DNA from: Caprella mutica | Taxonomy: Eukaryota; Arthropoda; Malacostraca; Amphipoda; Caprellidae | DNA: 64,000 bases | NCBI GenBank assembly: GCA_947561585.1 | Contig: CANNZV010000120.1 | Location: 310,001-374,000, forward strand | Direction of reading: 5' to 3' | Part shown: one piece after another, positions 23,001 through 30,290 of the stretch | Layout: each line of letters opens with the position of its first letter | Numbering within the stretch: position 1 is the stretch's first letter | Made by a program: the position numbers and the translations under genes | Notes under the pieces: generated by a model | Database searches by the model: none | What the model saw: only the letters and a program-made list of their open reading frames with translations | Told to the model about the DNA's origin: nothing

Positions 23001-25795
23001 ATGTGTCAGTCAGTTTATATATGTTTTAGTAGTGAAATGCATATCAATTAGATGTACACTTGCGCCAGTGCACTACTATTTCACTAGATGTACACTTGCG
23101 CCAGTGCACTACCATTTCACTTAACTTAGAAAAGTGTTCCTAGATGCAAACCACAGAAAACTGATATTTTGCAAGAAACTTCATTTTATTAGAGTATACT
23201 AAATATTTAATGTAGAGAAATTGGAAATAGCTATAGCTACAATTTAGCAGATACTTAGAAAAATATTGAATGATAGAAAATTATTCACTGACTGAGTTTT
23301 AAATTGAAAAAATATAGAAATAGTGGTAGAATTTTTAAATAAGTAGCTCTTCAAAATGTGTTCACCGTGTACATCTTTATGATATTAACTGTATTCCTTT
23401 TTCCAGGTTTGTTTGGTGGAATAGCAGGTGCTGCCTCCGTGTACGGCAACACTCCAGTAGATGTGGTGAAGACGCGCATGCAGGGACTAGAGGCACACAA
23501 GTACAAGAACACCTTAGACTGTGCCAAGCAGATATGGAAGAACGAGGGACCTAGGGCGTGAGTAGTGACTATAGGGTGGAACGAGGGACATAGGGCGTGA
23601 GTAGTGACTATAGGGTGGAACGAGGGACCTAGGGCGTGAGTAGTGACTATAGGGTGGAACGAGGGACCTAGGGCGTGAGTAGTGACTATAGGGTGGAACG
23701 AGGGACATAGGGCGTGAGTAGTGACTATAGGGTGGAACGAGGGACATAGGGCGTGAGTACTGACTATAGGGTGGAACGAGGGACCTAGGGCGTGAGTAGT
23801 GACTATAGGGTGGAACGAGGGACCTAGGGCGTGAGTAGTGACTATAGGGTGGAACGAGGGACATAGGGCGTGAGTAGTGACTATAGGGTGGAACGAGGGA
23901 CCTAGGGCGTGAGTAGTGACTATAGGGTGGAACGAGGGACCTAGGGCGTGAGTAGTGACTATAGGGTGGAACGAGGGACATAGGGCGTGAGTAGTGACTA
24001 TAGGGTGGAACGAGGGACATAGGGCGTGAGTACTGACTATAGGGTGGAACGAGGGACCTAGGGCGTGAGTAGTGACTATAGGGTGGAACGAGGGACATAG
24101 GGCGTGAGTAGTGACTATAGGGTGGAACGAGGGACATAGGGCGTGAGTAGTGACTATAGGGTGGAACGAGGGACATAGGGCGTGAGTAGTGACTATAGGG
24201 TGGAACGAGGGACATAGGGCGTGAGTAGTGACTATAGGGTGGAACGAGGGACATAGGGCGTGAGTAGTGACTATAGGGTGGAACGAGGGACCTAGGGCGT
24301 GAGTAGTGACTATAGGGTGGAACGAGGGACCTAGGGCGTGAGTAGTGACTATAGGGTGGAACGAGGGACATAGGGCGTGAGTAGTGACTATAGGGTGGAA
24401 CGAGGGACATAGGGCGTGGGTAGTGACTATAGGGTGGAACGAGGGACATAGGGCGTGAGTACTGACTATAGGGTGGAACGAGGGACATAGGGCGTGAGTA
24501 GTGACTATAGGGTGGAACGAGGGACATAAGGCGTGAGTAGTGACTATAGGGTGGAACGAGGGACATAGGGCATGAGTAGTGACTATAGGGTGGAACGAGG
24601 GACATAGGGCGTGAGTAGTGACTATAGGGTGGAACGAGGGACATAGGGCGTGAGTAGTGACTATAGGGTGGAACGAGGGACATAGGGCGTGAGTAGTGAC
24701 TATAGGGTGGAACGAGGGACATAGGGCGTGAGTAGTGACTATAGGGTGGAACGAGGGACATAGGGCGTGAGTAGTGACTATAGGGTGGAACGAGGGACAT
24801 AGGGCGTGAGTAGTGATTTAATTCTCCTATCTATCTTTCACATGACTGATACTCTTTTAGCTATTTTGTTTATTTTAATTCTGTACATTTAGAGGACAAC
24901 ATTTTAATGTCCAAATGTGAAGTAAGAAAGGGTCTCAAGGTTTTAATTTATCACAGAATTCAGAATAATGGAGAAGTTATTTACTTTTCTGTTATTCTTT
25001 CAATTTTATTTCTTTTTTAGTTTAAGCTCAAGTTATTTATCCGATATATAGAAACATTTTAATTTACTCTGAACTTACTCTACAGTCTACTAGTAGGTAA
25101 ATCACTAAAGTTATGTTTACCGGTGTGCCCAAAAGGGTTATGTTTCTTCCGTCTAACATTATATAAATAAAGTAAACAGCTCATATAAGGTTTTTGAGAC
25201 ATTGTCTGTGCTGCATAAGTTTCTATCGATACAGTGCTACAAGCATAATGTTCTTATAAATTGATAATGTTTTTAAGAATAACCCTTCACTGATTGGTCG
25301 GTTAGGAGGAGGTGCAAATAGAGGGCAGAGCACTAAAACGTTAGTGCTCCGCCCCCTGTTGGCTCCTCCTCCTTGCATATAGTTACGATTTGAAGTAAAT
25401 TACATTTCAACTTTGAAATGTAATTTTGAGACTATCGACATGTAATGTAGTTTGTTGTATGCGCTAAGTTGTTGTACATCACACTTCATGGTTCTTCTTA
25501 ATGCCATAGCCAATCAAAGAGTGTCTAACCTTAAAAACATTATCCTAAAAAACTTATCCGCAAGGTAAGGAACAATATTCCCAAAACTATATTCTTGGGG
25601 GTAGTAACCTTGTAATTTCTAACCTTGAGGTGCCACTCATGTTTACCTGTAACAGTGTTCTCACCATCCCCCCTCCTCTCCCCCAGTTTCTACAAGGGCA
25701 CTGTGCCGAGACTGAGTAGAGTGTGTCTGGACGTGGCTATCACCTTCATGATCTACGACAGCTTCATGGAACTATTCAGCAAAGTCTGGAAATAA
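7914..25795 (+). CDS. SLC25A1: Mitochondrial citrate (tricarboxylate) carrier, SLC25A1 family, complete in six coding exons
   Basis: Exchanges mitochondrial citrate for cytosolic malate or other tricarboxylates across the inner membrane, supplying cytosolic acetyl-CoA (known for the family; the fly orthologue is scheherazade). Exons 7914-8034, 21051-21261, 21838-22061, 22180-22323, 23407-23557 and 25687-25795 all have GT-AG introns and join in phase to 960 nt, 319 aa plus TAA, close to the family length of about 310-320. Three carrier repeats are visible with signatures PTEYVK (residues 54-59), PMETIK (152-157) and PVDVVK (250-255), exactly 98 apart. [20 protein letters not shown] is diagnostic of the citrate carrier rather than other SLC25 members. 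The ATG at 7914 gives an N-terminus ([12 protein letters not shown]) like the fly protein. Intron 1 is 13 kb and repeat-filled. The exon 5 donor is copied 32 times downstream. Confidence 0.93.
8588..9107. mobile_element. Foldback element with GGCGCACC-word arms and shared core
   Basis: Inverted arms of about 70 bp start GTATCTAAAAGCTGAGC and repeat the word GGCGCACCAC three times each. Flanks AAATTAAC (8575-8582) and AAATTACC (9113-9120) look like an 8-bp target duplication with one mismatch. The core (about 8685-8767) contains GTAGTTTGTTGTATCCGCTA and is shared with the differently armed element at 47741-48210. Confidence 0.65.
10165..10253. repeat. Solo copy of the foldback core sequence
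   Basis: Reverse-complement orientation relative to 8685-8767: CCCCCTGCCAGGTCTTTAAA, AATCATGAAGTGTGCAGTAC, AACAAACTAGCGGATACAAC. No paired arms are visible around it. Confidence 0.6.
11255..11286. repeat. Perfect 14-bp-stem hairpin
   Basis: ATCAAATTACCCCA, a 4-base loop, then the exact reverse complement, in AT-rich intron DNA. It could be an element remnant; no function is implied. Confidence 0.6.
13480..13990 (-). pseudogene. Decayed LINE reverse-transcriptase tail
   Basis: The minus strand reads a degraded frame with the C-terminal motif of many LINE polymerases: [20 protein letters not shown] then [15 protein letters not shown], equivalent to the FLGHVLRM-DNRL-KKVL block. Upstream minus-strand sequence gives scattered related pieces ([18 protein letters not shown]) broken by stops. 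The segment is strongly strand-skewed (pyrimidine-rich on +). The family cannot be named from so little. Confidence 0.45.
14059..15035 (-). mobile_element. Degenerate Tc1-like transposon
   Basis: About 977 bp flanked by TA, with diverged inverted ends (left GATCTGCTCAAACGTTAAGG, right end complement GCTCTGTCAAAAGTTAGAGA). The minus strand holds broken transposase pieces in the right order: an initiator Met region near 14935, the DET catalytic region (PKILF then DETN), [12 protein letters not shown], and PIFIQDNAP with the second catalytic Asp. Frameshifts and stops make it inactive. Confidence 0.6.
16279..16312. repeat. Perfect 15-bp-stem hairpin
   Basis: CGTATCTGTGCATGC, loop GATA, then the exact reverse complement. 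It is followed at 16313-16354 by a short direct repeat of AAAACTTCGCATGAAAA. Confidence 0.7.
16564..17142. mobile_element. MITE family A copy 2, left end amplified
   Basis: Matches the 362-755 element throughout, but its left terminal repeat is present about five times in tandem: starts at 16564, 16607, 16650, 16693 and about 16734, period 43 then 41. The right end GTAGCGTGTAAACGGGACTT is single. Confidence 0.7.
17143..18419. other. Intron DNA, nothing recognised
   Basis: AT-rich sequence within SLC25A1 intron 1. No exon or repeat end supported; the 82-codon frame at 17507-17755 has no protein signature. Confidence 0.45.
18421..20160. repeat. 30-bp satellite, 58 copies in perfect register
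   Basis: Exactly 58 units of 30 bp with no insertion or deletion across 1,740 bp. Each unit is a pair of 15-bp words, CAAGACAATTGAGCC and ACTGGCGATTGAGCC. Variants run in blocks: ATTAGG early, GGCGATTGAG in the middle, three adjacent GACACTTGAG, GGTGATTGAG late. Because the period is a multiple of three and the unit lacks stops in several frames, both strands show frames of over 500 codons; these are artefacts. Confidence 0.95.
20225..20335 (-). repeat. Word-arm remnant related to 27731-27850
   Basis: The reverse complement shares GACA.TT..GCCC, then GAAAAAAT.CGGACA and AGACACAATA, with 27751-27850. It flanks the 30-bp satellite, which suggests that both belong to one foldback family. Confidence 0.45.
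20680..20960 (+). repeat. SINE-like repeat copy 2, possible tRNA-Lys-like head
   Basis: The body matches 1605-1800 (reversed) and 21520-21735. The head (20690-20750: ATAGCGCTATGGTTATGCTC, then TTAAACTAAAAGGTC) loosely resembles a decayed tRNA-Lys A-box and anticodon region. It lies just upstream of exon 2, in intron 1. Confidence 0.45.
21051..21261 (+). CDS. SLC25A1: SLC25A1 coding exon 2
   Basis: The acceptor TTGTTTTCAG ends at 21050 and the donor GTAACG starts at 21262. Encodes most of carrier repeat 1, including PTEYVKTQ and [19 protein letters not shown]. The last two bases, AG, complete Arg111 with the first base of exon 3. Confidence 0.93.
21470..21735 (+). repeat. SINE-like repeat copy 3
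   Basis: In SLC25A1 intron 2. Shares GGCTTCATTTACTAT, CTCTTCATTTTCCTCTTCCA, TTTCATCACATTCCTTG and GGAGTAGCTTTTCT with the copy at 20750-20960. Confidence 0.5.
21838..22061 (+). CDS. SLC25A1: SLC25A1 coding exon 3
   Basis: The acceptor ...TTCCCCAG ends at 21837 and the donor GTGAGC starts at 22062. Begins FGAFEHF and carries [12 protein letters not shown] and the second signature PMETIKVK. Ends one base into a Gly codon completed by exon 4. Confidence 0.93.
22180..22323 (+). CDS. SLC25A1: SLC25A1 coding exon 4
   Basis: The acceptor TTCTTTTCAG precedes it and the donor GTGAGT follows at 22324. Encodes [20 protein letters not shown] and the end of carrier repeat 2, with the conserved QGSNQAIRF stretch. 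Confidence 0.93.
22324..23406 (+). other. SLC25A1 intron 4
   Basis: AT-rich. It holds one direct repeat of about 36 bp (TAGATGTACACTTGCGCCAG...) twice at 23050-23122. Nothing else recognised. Confidence 0.6.
23407..23557 (+). CDS. SLC25A1: SLC25A1 coding exon 5, ends inside a minisatellite unit
   Basis: The acceptor TTTTTCCAG ends at 23406. Encodes [16 protein letters not shown] and the third signature [19 protein letters not shown], ending NEGPR plus two bases of Ala284. The authentic donor GTGAGT starts at 23558. The last 17 exon bases and the next 22 intron bases form the first 39-bp unit of the array at 23541-24816. Confidence 0.92.
23541..24816 (+). repeat. 39-bp array copying the SLC25A1 exon 5 / intron 5 junction
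   Basis: The unit is 17 exon bases (AACGAGGGACCTAGGGC) plus 22 intron bases starting GTGAGTAGTGACTATAGG. Donor dinucleotides fall at 23558 and every 39 bp to 24806, giving the authentic donor plus 32 copies with no indel. At least one copy has lost GT (24571, AT) and one reads GTGGGT (near 24416). The unit alternates between GACCTAGGG and GACATAGGG. Reading past the first donor meets an in-frame TGA at once. The 428-codon minus-strand frame is an artefact. Confidence 0.95.
24817..25686 (+). other. Rest of SLC25A1 intron 5
   Basis: AT-rich. It holds a small palindromic element (about 25300-25380; GAGCACTAA, loop, TTAGTGCTC inside AGGAGGAGG/CTCCTCCTCC arms) and, at 25445-25505, a diverged copy of the foldback core (GTAGTTTGTTGTATGCGCTA). 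Confidence 0.55.
25687..25795 (+). CDS. SLC25A1: SLC25A1 coding exon 6 with stop
   Basis: The acceptor CTCCCCCAG ends at 25686. Encodes [20 protein letters not shown] and [15 protein letters not shown], then TAA at 25793-25795. The sequence AATAAA (25791-25796) overlaps the stop codon, and a minisatellite starts about 20 bases later. Confidence 0.93.
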
Positions 25796-25812
25796 AGTCT
25801 CCCTTGAAGTTA

Positions 25813-26283
25813 CACCCCATATCAGTCACACTAGACACCATATCAGTCACACTAGACACCATATCAGTCACACTAGACATCATTGAAAGACTAGACACTA
25901 TTGCGACTCACTAGACACCATATCAGTCACACTAGACACCATATCAGTCACACTAGACATCATTGAAAGACTAGACACTATTGTGACTCACTAGACACCA
26001 TATCAGTCACACTAGACACCATATCAGTCACACTAGACATCATTGAAAGACTAGACACTATTGTGACTCAATAGACACCATATCAGTCACACTAGACACC
26101 ATATCAGTCACACTAGACACCATATCAGTCACACTAGACACCATATCAGTCACACTAGACACCATATCAGTCACACTAGACACCATATCAGTCACACTAG
26201 ACACCATATCAGTCACACTAGACACCATATCAGTCACACTAGACACCATATCAGTCACACTAGACACCATATCAGTCACATTA
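25813..26283 (+). repeat. 21-bp minisatellite in the SLC25A1 3' UTR
   Basis: The unit is CACTAGACACCATATCAGTC plus A. In the first half it sits in an 80-bp higher-order unit that adds CATCATTGAAAGACTAGACA, seen three times (starts near 25878, 25958 and 26038). The second half is a plain run of about 11 units. It begins about 18 bases after the stop codon and is probably transcribed. Confidence 0.9.
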
Positions 26284-26373
26284 GGTGTTAGGTTTCTCGG
26301 CTGGTGTTTTTTGATAAATATTTTAAGTCGGTCTGTACTAAATTTTAAATGTATTCGTTTTAATTTTCAGGGT

Positions 26374-26379
26374 AATAAA
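26374..26379 (+). terminator. Candidate SLC25A1 polyadenylation signal
   Basis: The first AATAAA after the 3'-UTR array. An earlier AATAAA overlaps the stop codon at 25791 and is less likely to be used. Confidence 0.35.
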
Positions 26380-27720
26380 GTCACGTAGGGTAACTTTTAT
26401 CTAAGTTATTAGGTACATTTTGGGGTAAGTTTTTCATTTTAGTGTGATATCATTTGGTTATAGTAGACAAGAGTGTGTCGCATGTATTCCAATTTATCTT
26501 AACATTCCAATTGTTATTTTATTGGTGTTAATGTATGAAAAACATTAGGTGGGACCAGAAGTTTTATAGTTTATTAATGTTACGTTTGAATTGTGATAAG
26601 GAATTTATATGTTTTACTCGCTCTTTTGAGTCTTTTTACATTGTTTTGTTTGTACATTTATTAAGTGTATTGGAAAGGTGACATTTTTCTCACGATATAT
26701 TTTACTTGAAATCTTGAACTTCTGTGATAGTTACGATGAACATTTTCAAACTCTCCTTGATGTTGAATCTTCAAAAAATTAACTTTGAAATCTTTTTAAT
26801 TTAGAATAATTCGGTATTTAATTCTGAAAATTTTAAAACCTTCCTATTGGTAGTTATTATTTTGCTACTAATTAGAGTTCAATTACTCAGTGCCATGGTT
26901 TAATTAACGTAAATAATATTGGACCTAATTATTCATTACCCCCTCCCCCCCAACAAGTTCCTATTTGATGTTTAAAATGTTATAGCACCCTAAATTAATC
27001 ACTATTTGGTTAAGAGGTTTATTTTGTAGCGTACAGATAGATAATTGACAATTTTAAGGCCAGAGTTTCTGCCATTGAAGCCAAGTTGTTAATCACTAAG
27101 TGCAATGATTATAATTATTAACTAAGTAACAATTCACAACCTTCTAGACCTGAAAAATATTGAGTATTGTACTAAATTGGTCTGTTTCTTTAGTATGTCA
27201 TGACTTGCAGTTAAGAATCTACTCTTCATTTTCCTCTCTTACAGTTGAGTTATTACTTTCAAGACACTGAGTAGCTTTTCTGCGTCAAATTTCTACCTGT
27301 TCCACATTCATTTGTGTCCTTTAGAGCGTTTTAGCCAATGTATGTCACTGTAAAAGTTGTTTGTCAGACCCACTAGTTCTAGCACTGCACAGTTAGGTAG
27401 GAGTTACCGTTAGGATGTACGTTAAAGTCACAAACTAGGTTGTTATGGAAATGTTCAATGATGGATACTAGGTGTAAGATTAAAGTTGATTAAACACTAA
27501 AGGTAGGTGTAGGGTTGTTAGTGTTTGTATCTATTTTAATGAAGGGTTACATTTTTAATTCATTGCAAAGTTTATTTTTTTGGAATTTTATATATTGCAC
27601 TATAATAGGCTTAGAATTGTCTGCATTTATTGTTTCTAAAGAATGTGGTACTTTGAATGATTTTTCTTATCCTTTTCAATGTGTAAAGAAGATAGTCAAA
27701 ATGAAGTCTATTAGTTATTG
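26380..27720. other. Intergenic DNA, nothing recognised
   Basis: AT-rich spacer. A faint match to the SINE-like repeat lies at about 27180-27310 (TCTTCATTTTCCTCT, GAGTAGCTTTTCTG). No gene supported. Confidence 0.4.
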
Positions 27721-27730
27721 CACGGTGCCA

Positions 27731-27850
27731 CTCGTACCCAATTGGTGCACCGACAGTTGGGCCCCGGTCAATTGGGCCCCATGACAATTGGGCCCCACAA
27801 CATTTAAGCCCAGAAAAAATCGGACAAAAGACACAATATAGAAATGTTAC
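27731..27850 (+). repeat. Foldback-type arm of GGGCCCAATTGTC words
   Basis: Tandem words of 14-16 bp: CCGACAGTTGGGCC, CCGGTCAATTGGGCC, CCATGACAATTGGGCC. The same words, inverted, form 37018-37110. If they are two arms of one element, the LINE and hAT-like element lie inside it. Confidence 0.5.
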
Positions 27851-28202
27851 CTTGTTTTTACTAGGGAAGTGACAATCTTATCTTTGAATTTTGTTTGATA
27901 TTCTCTAAAAATGTGTTTATATTTTTTTAATTCGATTCATAAGCTTGATAATGAATATAAAATCAAGTACCTTAAATCACATTTGGATGCTAATCTCATG
28001 TTTCAATGTAATGAAAACCTTTGAAGTATTTAAATAAGTCGTATTATTTTGAATCATGTCATTTGGCTCCAATGTGTAGTGTACATCGTCTGACAAAGAC
28101 AAATATTTGGTAAAAAATGGGTAAATTTTAAGGGTTAAACGTTACATTGAATAGTTAGTTGTTTGGATAAAATGAGATTATGAGAATACATTTTGTAATA
28201 AT

Positions 28203-29817
28203 TAAGGCTCGGACATTGGGGCATTTATAAGTTAAATGCCACTAGCGCTCATAATGCTCCAAACGCTATAAACGCCCCAAAATGCTCAAAACGCCCCAAA
28301 ATGCTCCATATGTACTCTGGTTGACTTCTATTGCGCACCAAGATTGAGTAATGTCAAATAACTGTATCATTCTTACCGGGTGGACAACTGCACTTTTAAG
28401 TGTATTTAATGGTTCATAGAGCTTAAACGTGAATGATCGAACTAATTTCACATAGTTATCTACCAGTGATTGCTGAGACTGTTTATTTATGTAACATTAA
28501 TAATTCATACATTTCTTTCCCCATCCTTCATATTACCAACAATTAGTTCGTATAAATATACTTAAACTAAAAATAGATTAAAATACAAATTTGATATTGA
28601 TAGAGAGATAGCTTCAATGAAAATTCAGGGTATGTGTTTGTGTGCTATTGCCTAGGTACAGTCAAAGAAATTGTATCCGCATTTATTTTTTGATAGTTAA
28701 CTAATTTCAAATGTTGAAGAGAAATCATATTACCTACAGGTAAAGCTCGGGCAAAAAATATCCGTTCTATAAGGGCCATGTAGCTCTTACAATGACATCT
28801 TTAAATTATGTGGATTAATAAATATATTCTATGTCTACCATGTATCTAGTCATGCATTGATTAATTTGATTATATCCATTTAATGAGTTAATGTATTGTT
28901 GTTCAGTTTTTTAATGATTTAATTTTGTTACCCTTTTCTTTTAAATCTTCTTTGATTAGAAAAGTTCTATAAAAATTAAAAAGAGGTGTAACTATTCTAA
29001 TAGTAACCCTAGATTTTCACGTAATTCATATCTATTCAGTTACAAATATCTTTGTTTTATTTTACATACCTTTTTTTTCCGTACATTTGTTTGAGTAAGT
29101 AAATACTGGGTTGAATGTTTTGAAAGGCGTAGTGAAGAAACCAGACTGAAATCTTTCCCGAATTGACTCCCCAAGATATTTCCCGTTATGCTAGTGCCCC
29201 TGTTACTTCCACAGAAGTAGAGATTATTCTTTTTATTGAAATATGCGGTATCATATAGACGATGAAGGGACAAAAAAATGTTAAAGAAGTAATGGTTTTA
29301 TCTTGTTAATATGGGTTAACTTTCACATTCTTACAAAACTTCAACAACATGTGATGCAATAATTTTCTGTAACATTATAGACTCGATATAGATTCCATAC
29401 GTTCGTTTTGGTTTCAACATTTATTGTTCTTTTTCTTATGTTTTTTTCAAGTATTGCACAATACTTTTGAGCCTTACATATTTACATAATGATTTTTCAA
29501 AATGAATTATTTATCGATAAAAATTAAAGATAATTCTTGTGTATATTTCATCCAAAAACTCTTCAAAAAACAATACCTCGTTAAAATTCTTACTTTGATA
29601 AGTAACACGCTTTTTCTTTCGGTGCGTGAAACACTCAAAAAACTGCCTCAAATGCACCAATAACTGTTCCCAAATACACTGATAAGTGCTTCAAATGCTC
29701 CGATAAGTGCCCCAAATGCTCTTTTCTATCGCTCCTACTGCACATTTATAGCGCTACAAGTGCTCGTTTTGACCGCTACTACTGCTCTTTTTTAAGTGCC
29801 CCAATGTCCTAGCTCTA
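28203..29817. mobile_element. Non-autonomous hAT-like element with word arms
   Basis: A perfect 8-bp target duplication GTAATAAT (28195-28202 and 29818-29825) flanks inverted ends TAAGGCTCGGACATTGGGGC and, complemented, TAGAGCTAGGACATTGGGGC, which fit hAT ends. Both arms repeat words such as ACGCCCCAAAATGCTC. The interior (28736-29110) resembles 40351-40740. No transposase; the small frames inside are unsupported. Confidence 0.7.
28736..29110 (+). repeat. Dispersed repeat P, copy 1
   Basis: Shares AGGTAAAGCTC, TCTTTAAATTAT, TTTGATTAGAAAAGTTCTAT and AATTAAAAAGAGGTGTAACT with 40351-40740. It sits inside the hAT-like element. Confidence 0.55.
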
Positions 29818-30290
29818 GTAATAATAATTCATAAACCTCTTCATTCAAATAATTCACGTTAAATTTAATTCAATTTGTATGTTCCAATAATTCCGGCATG
29901 TCGAAAATACCTACATCCTTATTTTATATTGTTTCTGGAACAAGTATTCCCGTACCTTTTGTGAATTGGTATCAAAATTTGTAATTATTTTTGCGATCGA
30001 CATTGAAGTGCGGGAGGACGAGGTTTTGATACTTAGGGGATACTAGTAACTACAACTGTATTACCGGTATTCCCAGGAGACCCCACCTTCTCGTGGTGAT
30101 ACTGTTATGTACCATTTCTTTTTGTATTTCTTTAGAGCAACAAATATATAATTATTGTCATTGATTGTTCTGTGGTATAACTAACGGGGCTCCCCCCTAT
30201 ATTCTAGGGGTATTTTTCACTTTTTATATTTGTCATAATATCCAATATTAATTGTTCTTGTATATCTTTTTTCAAATTTTGTGAGGCCCC

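Noticed and set aside
23514..24800. 428-codon minus-strand frame
   Set aside because: Antisense of the 39-bp splice-junction array; a periodicity artefact.
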